64,000 nucleotides of DNA from contig JASKMD010000019.1 in NCBI GenBank assembly GCA_030144725.1, forward strand, positions 2,023,989-2,087,988, written 5' to 3'. The notes under the pieces were generated by a model that did no database searches, was not told the DNA's origin, and worked only from the letters and a program-made list of their open reading frames with translations. The stretch comes from Haematococcus lacustris (taxonomy: Eukaryota > Chlorophyta > Chlorophyceae > Chlamydomonadales > Haematococcaceae). The translations under genes were made by a program, and so were the position numbers. Shown here in pieces: positions 39,201-50,027 of this stretch; positions within the stretch are counted from its first letter, which is position 1, and each line of letters starts with the position of its first letter.

Positions 39201-42200
39201 CAGCGTACAAGTTGTGCAATGGGTCAGGATGAAAGCATGGCAGGCTGTGAGGTATGAAGCTCAGTAGTTGGCCAGTCAGGGCATCAGCTAGGCGTGTGAT
39301 GACGGTGAGGGCCAGGCAGCGCACAGGCACAGTGTGCAGGTGAGGGCTTTGGGTGAGATCCCTGCTATGCAGGCCGGTGCAGCGGGTCCTCAATGCAACA
39401 AACCGAGCTCAGGGCAGCCCGGACACCAAGCGAGCCTGGAATGCCCGTACTACTTTGGCAGATGCCATGCCATGTAGTTATGATGACGATGATGGCAATG
39501 AGCCTGGCCCTTCTCAGCCTGGCCCTGTGCAGCCTGGCCCTGCTCAGCCTGGCCCTGCTCAGCCTGGCCCTGCTCAGCCTGGCCCTGCTCAGCCTGGCCC
39601 TGTGCAGCCTGGCCCTGCTCAGCCTGGCGCTACGTGCCTGAGCTAGACTGCCCACTCACTTATCATAGCGCCCGCCGCCACAGATGGCCCGCAGCTTTCC
39701 CTCCCTGTCAAAGCCTTCAAACACCGTGCCTACATGTAATAGGGCAGCAGGGGGAAGGACGCACCATGGCTTGCATGCCCCACAGCCCCGGCTTCTACCA
39801 TCAGCCAGGCTGATACCTAACTGAGCTTTGCTCATGCTCAACACAGATGCTGCCAACGCATGGGGTGCTGTTGAAAGTGCTGATTATGCTAGTATTGGTG
39901 TTGCCGCTAGTCAAGTGGTGATGTGTACCCTTAGATGGCGATGGGGCGGGGCGGGGCGGGGCGGGGCGGGGCGATGTGCGGTGCGGTGCGGTGGTAAGGT
40001 GCTTACCATGTGGTGCGCAGATGAGTGTCAAACGTCCGCAACACACCAGCCGCTAGATGGGCCCCAGTGCCTGACGTGTCACTTGTGCATTTGTGTGGGG
40101 TAAGAGTGAAAGAGGGGGAAGAGTGAGAAAGGGAAGAGGAGGTTTGAGGGTAGCTGAGCAGGGCACCTGTGTAGTAGGCAAGGCCTCGCACGACGCTGGG
40201 GTCAAACACTAACCAGTCAGCATACCTGCAGCCAGCAGAGCGATTTGTCAGCGAGGGACACACACCAGCTGTACGCCTGTCCATGGCACTGGCCTAGCCC
40301 TGCGCCTTCCCTTCCCCTTCCCCTTCCCCTTCCCCTTCCCTTGTCCCCACCTCTGCCCCTGATCCCACACTGGCCCTAGCCCTGCTTGTGCCACAAACCA
40401 GGGTACATCCACTCACCCATAGCCCTCCGCCAGATGAAACAAACGGCGCAGCTCCAGCACTGCCTCTGATTGCTGACCCAGCAGGTCTCCCAGCTGCTCC
40501 AGGCTGCGCAGGCTCATGGCGGCCAAGACCCCTGTGCAGGTCGGGTCGGGCCGGGCCGGGTCGGGTCGGGCCGGGCCGGGCCGGGCCGGGCCGGGCCGGG
40601 CCGGGCCGGGCCGGGCCGGGCCGGGCCGGGCCGGGCCGGGCCGGGCCGGGCCGGGTCGGGTCGGGTCGGGTCGGGTCGGGTCGGGTCGGGTCGGGTCGGG
40701 TCGGGTCGGGTCGGGTCGGGTCGGGTCGGGTCGGGTCGGGTCGGGTCGGGTCGGGTCGGGTCGGGTCGGGTCGGGTCGGGTCGGGTCGGGTCGGGTCGGG
40801 TCGGGTCGGGTCGGGTCGGGTCGGGTCGGGTCGGGTCGGGTCGGGTCGGGTCGGGTCGGGTCGGGTCGGGTCGGGTCGGGTCGGGTCGGGTCGGGTCGGG
40901 TCGGGTCGGGTCGGGTCGGGTCGGGTCGGGTCGGGTCGGGTCGGGTCGGGTCGGGTCGGGTCGGGTCGGGTCGGGTCGGGTCGGGTCGGGTCGGGTCGGG
41001 TCGGGTCGGGTCGGGTCGGGTCGGGTCGGGTCGGGTCGGGTCGGGTCGGGTCGGGTCGGGTCGGGTCGGGATGCAAACGTGATGACGCCCAGTGGCCCCT
41101 CTTCCTGGCTTCAATGGCCTGCTGACCTGTGATAGTGTCGGGTGCCACGCCTAGGGCGGTGAGCTCCTTTTCAATCTGCTCACGGGGAAGCTTCTCGATC
41201 TGCAGCAGGGGGTGTGAGATGAGGCTGGTCAGGGCTTGTCAGGGCTGGTCAGGGTTGGTCAGGGCTAGTCAGGGCTCTGTGGTTTGTGTGGCATTGAGCC
41301 GGGCCGTGTGCAGCCCACCTTGTCCACCACGATGCACACTGGGGCAAACAGCTCCTGCGGCACGTTGTACTGCGACAGTACTGCCTGGAGGACCTGCAGC
41401 ACACCACATGACACTCCACCTGGGGTATGGAGTGAGAGCCGGCAGCCACAACAAGCCAAGCAGGTAGCGCAGGCAGGTCTAGTATGCAGGTGCAACGTTT
41501 CAAGTTCATTGTGTTTGCTGGAGGATTCCGTAGCAAAGAATGCATAGTATGATACTATTCATCAGAATCATCGTCATCATTACAAGGCATTCGCCAATCT
41601 GGGCTATAAGCGATTACCAGCAGCGGTGCTACAACACCTTCAATATTGATTCCTCTTCCCCATCAGGCATTTTTAAATGTGGTCGCACCAGGCCCCAGCT
41701 CCTACCCCTGGCCCCACTGCACGTGGCTCAGTGGCTCAGATTGCCCGCTGCCCTCTGGGCCCTACCACCTCTGAGCTCTGGCCTCTCGGCCACTGACCTT
41801 GCGGTTTGAGACCTTGATGCCCACGTCCTGGGAGCTGAGGCCTACCCGGGAAAAAAACAAGGTGATGGCCGCCAGCAGCTCAGCCTCAGCCTGCCGCAGA
41901 GTCAGGTGTCACACGGTGCACAGCACTGCTCATCCTCCCCATCTCCTCCACATGTGCACAGGAGGGCTGGTCCTCCCCATCACCTTCACCTTCATGGGTC
42001 AGCATGTGCCGCATGCATGACACGTGCAGCCTGGCACGTGCAGCCTGGCACGTGCAGCCTGACACTTGTTTCGCATAACCACTCTCACACTGATACACAG
42101 TCATCAGCACACAGCACTGGTAAAGACCATCGCCGCATGAACTTCACCAGCTCCAATGGTGGTGCAGGAGGTTGCAATGGTGAGGGTTGTGGTGCTTGCT

Positions 42201-44733
42201 GCCATTGGTGGGCAGTGGATTGGCCAACAGCAGCCTCAACTGCGGCAGTGACCGACTGCCGCCACCACCACCCTCCTCTAGTTTCATGTGCTGCAGCAAC
42301 ACCAGCGGTATCCAGTTGGGATGCATGCCAGCAGTTGTCGTGGACAGATGCTGGATGGCCGCCTCCATCACTGTGCTGGCCAGCCAGCGCACCCAGCCCT
42401 CACAGACCCTCACCGGACCCCTCACCAGAACCCTCACCCAGCCCTCACCCAGCGCACCCTCCCCCAGTCTCTCATAGACCCTCACCCAGCCCTCACCCAG
42501 CCCTCACCCAGCCCCTCACCTGCCCCTCATCTGGCCCCTCTCAGCCCCTCACCTCCACACCCGCCACTCCCACAATGTCCATGTTCCATTGGTAATGCTC
42601 CCGCCTGCACTGCGTGGAAGGCCACACTTGTCAACACCTTGCCTCCTACCCGACATGGAACCAACACAAGGTTTGCCGGGGGACCGGTGCAAACCTACCA
42701 TCACAAACCATACTCTGTATAGCGACAGCTCGAGAGAGACACCACCGCCAACACACCCACTCCTAGTCTAGCCCAGACCTGTACATCCTAAAGGGCTACG
42801 ATCCGCTGGCCATGCCACCGCCGGCGACCGCTGGTGCGACCACCGCTACGACCACTGGGGATGCCACCGTGGCTGCGATCCGCTGGCATTCCGCTGGCGC
42901 CGTCACCAGTTGGGGAAAACACCAGGTGATGAGGCATGACACACCCTAGCACCAGTGTCACACAGCTAGCCCTCTGGGTGTGGACCCACGCCCCTTCCAC
43001 AGCGCGCAGGTCGCCTACACAGCGAACTGCAGACTGCGGCTCAGACCTGCTGGGTGCAGCCGTACTGAGTCACACCCCCTACAGAGTGTGAGGGTGAGAG
43101 TGAGGGTGAGGCCCGTCCCGCCGTGCTGGGCCCTGCCACCCTCACCCGGCCAGGCCTGGCTGCGCACCTGCGGCCCCTGGTCATGCGCTCATATCGCCAG
43201 CACTGCCCAATGGCAAACCACTTGGCAGGCAGCACCAGGGTCTTCTGCTTGGCCAGCAGCAGCCGAGCCAGGGAAGGGGTAAGCTCAGGCCTCAGGGCAA
43301 CACGCCGCTCGCCCTTGTCCTACAAGGGGGCGGTGGGGTCACACCATGGGGGTTACACTATGGGGATTACCAGCCCAGGGCAAGGCTGCCAAAGCCAAGC
43401 CAGCACCACAGCCAGGAAGGTGGGTAGACAGGGACTGCAATGCAGCATTGAACATGCAGCGCATTGGGGAGAGCAAGTGGCGCCCACTGGAGCTGTGCTA
43501 CTGGCCAGAGCAGGGGAAGCTGCCAGCCAAGGGCAAGGAGTACCCTGGCCTGGGCTACAAGCGGCTGTGAGACAAGCCACCCAAGGCCCAGCAGCAGCAG
43601 CAGCCTGCTGTGACACAGTAGTGTGCGCCCCCCCCACCCACTTGAAGCTGTCATCAGCTTACAATTAGTGCATGTATTGTCATGCCAATTCTATGCATTG
43701 TCCTGTCACAGGGGTCAGGCAATGTTGTAGGTGGTAGGCGACCGTGACCATGTGTATGCCATGTATAGGCCATGTGCATGCCATGCGATGGGAACGCAAC
43801 ACAGACAAAAACACCGCTTTGTAGTGGTTCACAATTAGTGTGTTCGACTGCAATGAAGGCTCAAGGTTGAGGGCCAAGGTGCTGACCTCCTGCTGACTGA
43901 CCACCCACAACGAAGTTGTACAGTTGGTCAGTAACCTCTTCGCCAGCCTTGCGCACAAACAGCTCCTCGGATTCCAGCACTGGCGCATCCCACTGCTCAA
44001 AGCCAAAGAGGTTGCTGCAAGATACGAGGTGACGGGCATTACCAGCATCACGCTCAGCCAAAGCAGCAGGCAATGAGCAACAGGCAGGCAGATAGCAGCA
44101 GCAGCAGCAGGAGCGCCTGCTGGAAGACATGCCCCTAGACACCCCAGCCTGCTTCATGAACAGGTGAGCTCATGGCACCTGCCTGCCTGCCCCTTAGCCC
44201 GCAGCTGAGCTCCATGCACCTGCCTGCCTGCCTGACTGACTGACCCTTGGACTTTCCCCATTTTCTTTCAAGCTGCCTCAAAAGTCTGAAGCCTCAATGA
44301 GTGCGAGTCATTGCGTGTGTGGGTCAAGCCTGGATCTAACCTGACTGCGCTGAACTCGCCAAACAACCAGCTGCGCAGCCGGTGGTCTTCAGGGTAAAAG
44401 TCCCGTGTCCCTGCGGCGCTCCAAAAGCAAGGCACCCTCGCAAGCCCAGACATGTACATTACCTAGCCATTCATGCGAATGGAAGTTAGAGCATGGTATT
44501 GTTAGCCTGGGGTTCGTCCAATGTGCGCACATGTCACACACCACAGGCATTGGGGACTGTGTGCAAGGGTATGTGATCAAGGGGAAGTGATCAAGTGCTT
44601 ACCTACCCCTGGGAGGTTGCGTGTCAATCATGCCCTTTCCAGATGCACCAGAGGGGCTTGTAATCTTTCCAGGAGAACTTTTTGCGGGAGCATCCTGCAT
44701 GCACGAGTTCTGGACCTGTTTTCCACCCTGCAT
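36255..44733 (-). CDS. Histidyl-tRNA synthetase, organellar/bacterial type (14 exons)
   Basis: Class II enzyme that charges tRNA-His, probably in chloroplast and/or mitochondrion. Exons: 44733-44607, 44410-44341, 44014-43909, 43319-43168, 42604-42553, 41890-41798, 41393-41319, 41199-41127, 40531-40417, 40225-40167, 39729-39660, 37406-37292, 36916-36785, 36386-36255. The phases agree throughout and give 456 codons plus stop. Landmarks: [37 protein letters not shown], motif 2 [29 protein letters not shown], the His signature [10 protein letters not shown], then [16 protein letters not shown] and [14 protein letters not shown], and a C-terminal anticodon-binding domain ending in [11 protein letters not shown]. 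The [15 protein letters not shown] form matches plant organellar enzymes rather than cytosolic ones. The ATG at 44733 follows an in-frame stop; only about 45 residues precede the core, so a transit peptide may be short or lie in an unseen exon. Introns carry a Fanzor fragment, an internal duplication and a long GGGTC array. Confidence 0.95.
38114..38245. repeat. 15-bp minisatellite CTGCTCAGCCTGGCC
   Basis: Eight to nine units, some with CTGTGCAG in place of CTGCTCAG. It is repeated at 39499-39635 in the second duplication unit. It lies in the HisRS intron, near the donor of the exon at 39660 and of its remnant. Confidence 0.9.
38272..38307 (-). pseudogene. Truncated HisRS exon remnant
   Basis: The last 36 bp of the HisRS exon 39660-39729 (coding [11 protein letters not shown]) plus its donor are duplicated here, but the first half of the exon and its acceptor are missing. 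One base differs (GACC for GCCC on the plus strand). It is therefore a decoy inside the intron. Confidence 0.9.
38308..39700. repeat. Unit B of the HisRS intron duplication
   Basis: The second copy starts with the same CTGGCACTGCCATGACAGC, is interrupted by the 736-bp insertion, resumes at about 39079, and ends in the functional exon 39660-39729. Its minisatellite is at 39499-39635. Confidence 0.9.
38343..39078. mobile_element. 736-bp insertion with palindromes and 13-bp inverted repeats
   Basis: Comparing the two duplication units shows that these 736 bp interrupt unit B. The left 160 bp hold a long imperfect palindrome (arms 38368-38379 and 38470-38481, GCATTATGCGAA type). From 38504 to 39080 a 577-bp part is bounded by perfect 13-bp inverted repeats, GTATATTTGAGGT and its complement, as in MITEs. 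Inside, TTTGCCGCTCGAC-type motifs recur five times (38648-38755). No protein is encoded. No convincing target-site duplication is seen. Confidence 0.75.
39935..39985. repeat. (GGGGC)n short array
   Basis: Six or so GGGGC units followed by GCGGT repeats in the HisRS intron between the exons at 40167 and 39729. Confidence 0.85.
40541..41070. repeat. (GGGTC)n / (GGGCC)n array filling a HisRS intron
   Basis: 530 bp of CCGGG pentamers that switch to TCGGG pentamers at about 40650. The intron is 40532-41126, so nearly all of it is array, with only nine bases between the array and the acceptor of the exon at 40531. All frames are open (Arg-Pro-Asp and Gly-Ser-Gly-Arg-Val artefacts). Confidence 0.96.
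42385..42555. repeat. CTCACCCAGCC-type irregular repeat
   Basis: Imperfect CCCTCACC and CAGCC units in the HisRS intron just upstream (plus coordinate) of the exon 42553-42604. Confidence 0.7.
43377..43884 (+). mobile_element. 5'-truncated Fanzor 3' end with tail (copy F1)
   Basis: Starts inside the Lys-rich linker, covers RuvC-III ([18 protein letters not shown]) and the C-terminus, and continues through the non-coding tail to GGCCAAGGTGCTG. A CGA codon of the family has become TGA at 43568-43570. It lies antisense in the HisRS intron 43320-43908, 24 bp from the donor of exon 3. Confidence 0.85.
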
Positions 44734-45778
44734 GGTGGCAATGCTCCCTCATGCCGCAGACCTGGACATGTGGGGTCGTTGTGGCAGCCTGTACGGTGCA
44801 GGAGAATACAGCCCTAGACTTAATTCTGGCGATCATTGGCGCGGAGAGGCACCTCGCTCGCCGTGCATCCTGTAGGATTGGGCCGAACCCACATCTAAAG
44901 CCGATCATGGCCTGACGAGCGCTCACTGAACGAGTCTTCGGATACAAGCTGCTGCCAATTCGTATAACTGGTCAAAAAAGCGTGGGACGTCGCGAGTCAC
45001 TCCGAAATCCTGTGGCCCCGGCAGCTCAACCATAGCGAGATGCAGCGCTTGATTTAACCCTCGCAAAGGCCGGGCAATATCAATGGCTGTCCTCGGCTAC
45101 GTCAAAATCCGATCTTCGGTTGAGGCTAATGCGCTGAACTGCTGGCAGGGTTAGATGGGTGCTGCCCCATTGAGGCAGCACGGTCCTCGTGTGGACTGCG
45201 CTGCAGTGCACGCGCCCCTAAACCCGGGCGTCGCGCCGCCACAACCAGGCCGACATGTAGCCAAAGGCTACCCTCTGCTTCAAAGGCTGCACATCCCGCA
45301 CCACACGGCCCAAGCGCTCATTGCCATCGATTGACCTCCCAGTGGAACCCGCTGCATCGGCTAAGATGCCTATGTAGGCCTAGGCGATCGGTCTCTCATT
45401 AACATGCGCCGTTCTATCCTGACTTGTAGCCCTGGAAAGATAATGAAAGACTGCCCCTCAGTAAGATGGCGCCTTGGGCCTTGCGGTCACCTTGCAAACC
45501 AACCCTCCTAAGTTACGTTGTCAGGTGGGGTCAAACCCATGACCTTCCACTCATCGCAGGACTAACTGAGCCACCAACCGCACGGCGAGGCGAGATGCCT
45601 GAGGCCCTGCTGCTACTCCTTGCCAGGGGCAGGCAAAGCCTCCAAGCCCTCCCAGCTGCACAGCTCCAGGGGGTGCTGCACACTCTCCCCACTGCATTGC
45701 AAATTGTGGCATGGGTTGGTGTCCTGGTCCAGCCACCTGCCCCATGGGTGGGCTTCAAGTAAGGCCACAGGGCCCACT
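44734..45778. other. Intergenic: HisRS 5' flank and cupin-gene 3' flank
   Basis: No gene recognised. The stretch 44880-45430 is free of repeats and long frames. A tRNA-like sequence lies at 45520-45590 on the minus strand. Confidence 0.5.
45520..45590 (-). repeat. tRNA-like sequence, possible SINE head
   Basis: On the minus strand TGGCTCAGTTAG fits the A box (TRGCNNAGYNGG) and GGTTTGACCCC fits the B box (GGTTCGANNCC), 24 bp apart. The spacing is shorter than in a normal tRNA and a good anticodon stem is not obvious, so this is more likely a tRNA-derived SINE or tRNA pseudogene than a working tRNA gene. Confidence 0.4.
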
Positions 45779-48700
45779 TCACAGCTTCACCGTGTCACTT
45801 GCAGTGTACAAGTGCCCCTGCTTGTCCGCATCGCATTGTTTGTACTTTGCCACCTGGTCATGCCTGAAAGGGTTGGCTTCCCGCAGCTCACGATTCTTGA
45901 ACCACTCGGTCCTGTTCAGCAACGAGTACTCCTTGTACGTCGCCTGGTACCCCATGAGCATGGCCAGCGGTCCCAACACGAAGCGGGACACCGGGCGCAT
46001 GAACTCCGGCCCCACCATGAGCTCCATGTCCTGTGTGAGAAGGAGAGACACGGGACAGAAGAGTGAGGGGTGGAATGAGGATTGGGTGTGAGAGGTTGAG
46101 TGAGGGCTGGAGGTGATGGCGGGGAGGCAGGGCACAGGGCACAAGCAACAGATGGAGCAGCATTGAGTCAGCACTTAACCATCAGCAGCTACCCTGACAG
46201 CCTGCCGCGATCTAGCGTCCTCAACCATCTGCAGTGACCATGCATGCACCATGAAGCTGGCGTTAAGTTCACAGTGCACACCGTACTCCAACAGCTGCAT
46301 GGCACTCCCGTCTGTGGGTAGGTATGCCGGGTCTGTGTGCTACTTGCTTGGCCCATGCAAGCGCATGCACGCACCTGGGCCTCCGCCCAAGCCACTGTCT
46401 GCAGCATGGGGACGTGTGCCAGGCAGCCATGATCCCTTGACAGGCCAGCTAAGGTCTCGTACGCCTCCTCTGCCGGCAGCCCTGTTGATGAACGCACAGC
46501 GGCCAGGCCAGGCCAGGCAACTCATCACCATCACATGGCATTCGCCAGTGTGCATCATCATAACATGGCATCAGCCAGTGTGCACTCAAGCATATAATTG
46601 AGCACAGCCTTGCTTGATTGCGCACATATCTGCGCAAGCCAGGAGTGGTACACAAAGCAGGGCAGGGCTTTAACAGGTGCTTGTGAGGGCCATGCATATG
46701 CGAAGTCAACGAGGTATAAGGTCATAAGGATGGCAGTAACTGCTTGGGGCACTTTCAAACCTGAATTGACCCAACCCGACCTGATCTAACCAGATGCGCC
46801 CTGCCCCGCCCCGCCCCGCCCCAGACCCGCCCTCATACTTGACCTTAACTTAACTCACCCTGAATTACGACTGTTTTTGACGCTACACTGTAGAGTTGAC
46901 TGGAGCAAAGGGAAAAGGGCAGCACACGCATGGCATCTGCTTAGGCATCCTACCTGCAGGGGTAACCTTGATGGTGGCCACTGTCTCGTTGCTGCCATCA
47001 GCTGCCAACCCTGTCCACACTACATGCGGCACGCCTGCAGCAGCAGCAAGGTGACACGCAACCTGCTTGGGGACCCTGACATGCCCTTGGTGGCCCTGCC
47101 CACAACCCAATGGTAGTGTCCATGCAGAGGTGTCATTGCCCCTGTCCATGCCGCATCAGGTCCCCACCCTTGACCCTTGTCCACACCCACCCCCTACCTC
47201 CACCCCACCCCCTACCTCCACCCCACCCCCTACCTCCACCCCACCCCCTACCTCCACCCCACCCCCTACCTCCACCCCACCCCCTACCTCCACCCCACCC
47301 CCTACCTCCACCCCACCCCCTACCTCCACCCCACCCCCTACCTCCACCCCACCCCCTACCTCCACCCCACCCCCTACCTCCACCCCACCCCCTACCTCCA
47401 CCCCACCCCCTACCTCCACCCCACCCCCTACCTCCACCCCACCCCCTACCTCCACCCCACCCCCTACCTCCACCCCACCCCCTACCTCCACCCCACCCCC
47501 TACCTCCACCCCACCCCCTACCTCCACCCCACCCCCTACCTCCACCCCACCCCCTACCTCCACCCCACCCCCTACCTCCACCCCACCCCCTACCTCCACC
47601 CCACCCCCTACCTCCACCCCACCCCCTACCTCCACCCCACCCCCTACCTCCACCCCACCCCCTACCTCCACCCCACCCCCTACCTCCACCCCACCCCCTA
47701 CCTCCACCCCACCCCCTACCTCCACCCCACCCCCTACCTCCACCCCACCCCCTACCTCCACCCCACCCCCTACCTCCACCCCACCCCCTACCTCCACCCC
47801 ACCCCCTACCTCCACCCCACCCCCTACCTCCACCCCACCCCCTACCTCCACCCCACCCCCTACCTCCACCCCACCCCCTACCTCCACCCCACCCCCTACC
47901 TCCACCCCACCCCCTACCTCCACCCCACCCCCTACCTCCACCCCACCCCCTACCTCCACCCCACCCCCTACCTCCACCCCACCCCCTACCTCCACCCCAC
48001 CCCCTACCACTTGCCTGCCCCCCACCCCTGCCACTCGCCTCGGTCCCTACCCTCGCTTCTTCCACCGCCGGCCACCTGCTTTGAGGCACCCCCCACCCCC
48101 TGCCTGCCATTTGCTGTTGCTGCTGATTTTACGCCTCACCCTTGGGGACATCAAAGGACTCCCCAGCCTCTGCCCGCCCCTCCCGGCCATTCAGGTTGTA
48201 GTACAGGGCGCCCCGCAGCACTGTGTAGCGCTCTGTCTGGCTGCGGTGGAGGTGCGGGGGCAGGGAACCTGGCTGGTCAGCGAAGAACCCGGCCGCTGAC
48301 CTGCACTCCGGGGTCAGGCAGCGCCATTTGTAACAGAGAGGTGTAAATGTTGGTGGGGAGGGCGGCAGGGGGACAGCTGCTGCCTGGGTCGCCCTGTTGA
48401 CAATGGTTTGATGTCCTCCTTTGTGCTGGTTTCACTTGCCTTGGAAGAGCCTTTGGGAGTAGTGCCCTTTGGGAGTGCCCTTTGGGAGTGCCCTTTGGGA
48501 GTGCCCTTTGGGAGTGCCTTTTGGAAGTGCGAGAGTTTGGGAGAGCAAGTGGCGCCCACTGGAGCTGTGCTTCTGGCCAGAGCAGGGGAAGCTGCCAGCC
48601 AAGGGAAAGGAGTACCCTGGCCTGGGCTACAAGCGGTTGCGAGACAAGCCACCCAAGGCCCAGCAGCAGCAGCAGCCTGCTGTGGCACAGTAGTGTGTGC

Positions 48701-49700
48701 CTCCCCCCCCCCACTTGAAGCTGTCATCAGCTTACAATTAGTGCATGTATTGTCATGCCAAATCTATGCATTGCCCTGTCACAGGGGTCAGGCAATGTTG
48801 TAGGTGGTAGGCGACCGTGACCATGTGTATGCCATGTATAGGCCATGTGCATGCCATGCGATGGGAACTCCACACAGACAAAAACACCGTTTTGTAGTGG
48901 TTCACAATTAGTGTGTTCGACTGCAATGAAGGCTCAAGGTTGGGGGCCAAGGTGCTGGTTTCACTTGCCATGGGATGGTTTGCTTCACTACGAAGTACTG
49001 GTCCTGCGTCTCCAAAGCCCTGGTCACTATGTCAACCAGGATGCTGTCACCTGGCATGTCAGGCAGGCAGGCAGGCAGCACACAGGGGTTGGGTGCAAGC
49101 GCAGGGGCACAAGGCAGCAGTGCACAGCTGGGTGCCCAACAGCAGGGTAGCCTATCAGCCTACAGACTGCAACAGGAGCAACAGCAGCAGAAGGGGCCTC
49201 AAGGTGCGGATGTATCATGGCCCAATGGGGTCCAGGTCAGCTGCAGCTGTGTGGTGGCGGTGCCATGTCAGTGGCAAGATGGCGAATGCTGAGGAGGGAG
49301 GCTGTCCTGATAAGAGGTCATGGCCATTGGCATGATCTTTTGTGGTCATTAAAGGTGCCCTACATTACCAACAGGTCAACACCTCGGTATGCCCAGCACG
49401 GGATGTCTTGACATGAGTGTGTGGTGGGCCCGAGAAGAGGACGGAGGTGTGATGACATGGCATCCCTCCTACGGCCCGCTTCAAGCTTACCAATGCAGTC
49501 CACGCGGTAGGCCAGTTGCAGACCTGGCGCAGACCCGCTACTGCGCCGAGCCCGAGCCATGTTCTTCCGGATCTCTATCAATGTCCGTGCTGACAAAGAG
49601 CAAATCAGGACTATGATTGTGATGCTGAAGAGCTTGGCGGGGTCCATAAGGACGAAAAGTGCGATAGGGACCAAGACCACAAGAGACAACCTCCAATCAC
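45779..49700 (-). CDS. Cupin-domain protein with N-terminal membrane segment
   Basis: A small-barrel cupin of unknown substrate. Phase-compatible exons of the barrel are 48295-48140 (or from 48300), 47034-46954, 46481-46375 and 46030-45779. Cupin motif 1 is clear: GSLPPHLHRSQTERYTVLRG, with the HxH...E metal ligands, followed by NLNG and VPKGVPHVVWTG. The C-terminal helix region has LMVGPEFMRP and LGPLAMLMGYQATYKEY, as in cupin-2 proteins of this type. Upstream, exons about 49700-49491 (hydrophobic: LFVLMDPAKLFSITIIVLIC) and 49050-48965 (TQDQYFVVKQTIPWQ) join each other in phase, but the link to the first barrel exon is not phase-proven and no ATG start was found. Introns hold the 18-bp minisatellite and Fanzor copy F2. 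Confidence 0.78.
47190..48007. repeat. 18-bp minisatellite CCCCCTACCTCCACCCCA, about 45 copies
   Basis: Almost perfect units fill the cupin-gene intron 47035-48139. Because 18 is a multiple of three, several frames stay open (Pro-Pro-Pro-Thr-Ser-Thr on plus, Gly/Val/Glu-rich on minus). On the gene strand each unit contains GGAGGTAGGGGG, which is G-rich and donor-like. Confidence 0.96.
48423..48969 (+). mobile_element. 5'-truncated Fanzor 3' end with tail (copy F2) and flanking direct repeats
   Basis: The Fanzor-related part is 48537-48957: it starts at GGAGAGCAAGTGG, includes the C-terminus and tail, and ends at GGCCAAGGTGCTG. An 18-bp sequence, GTGCTGGTTTCACTTGCC, occurs at 48423-48440 and again at 48952-48969, bracketing the insertion as a target-site duplication would. 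Between the left repeat and the Fanzor part is a 13-bp array (TTTGGGAGTGCCC, about 48453-48530). The insertion is antisense to the cupin gene, probably in an intron. Confidence 0.8.
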
Positions 49701-50027
49701 AGCCAGCACAGATGGGTTAACACGTTCGTTGAGGTATTGCACAAGGGTCGCAGTGTCAACTGACATCTAACTGCCATTCCGTCTTTATCCCACTTTATTC
49801 CGTCTTTATCCCCTCCTCAGATAGATCACACCGTTGAATTTCTCCGCGGGGTTGAGAAATTGCTACCGTGTGGGAGAGAGAAATTGCCCCGACCCCTTCC
49901 TCAGGCGTTCTGCCGCACCCACTTCGTCGGCTTAGTGTGGGATGTGCGGCATCCGCACCAATGCGCCTCAAACGGGCAGATGGCAAAGGTGTGACCGCTC
50001 ACTGCGTTGAACCCCGCGTTGAACTTG

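Noticed and set aside
40294..41148. Arg-Pro-Asp and Gly-Ser-Gly-Arg-Val proteins
   Set aside because: Pentamer array inside a HisRS intron, open in all frames by construction.
45520..45590. Functional tRNA gene
   Set aside because: A- and B-box spacing is too short and no clear anticodon stem or acceptor pairing is seen.
46180..46330. An extra cupin-gene exon (minus-strand frame including LLEYGVHCELNASF)
   Set aside because: Its frame does not fit the preceding donor phase, whereas skipping it joins the flanking exons in phase and matches cupin-family order.
47067..48346. Pro-Thr-Ser proteins of up to 410 codons resembling cell-wall hydroxyproline-rich glycoproteins
   Set aside because: The 18-bp array lies inside a cupin-gene intron on the opposite strand, and several frames are equally open.
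48453..48530. CRISPR-like array
   Set aside because: Short 13-bp units without unique spacers; a plain tandem repeat in an insertion.
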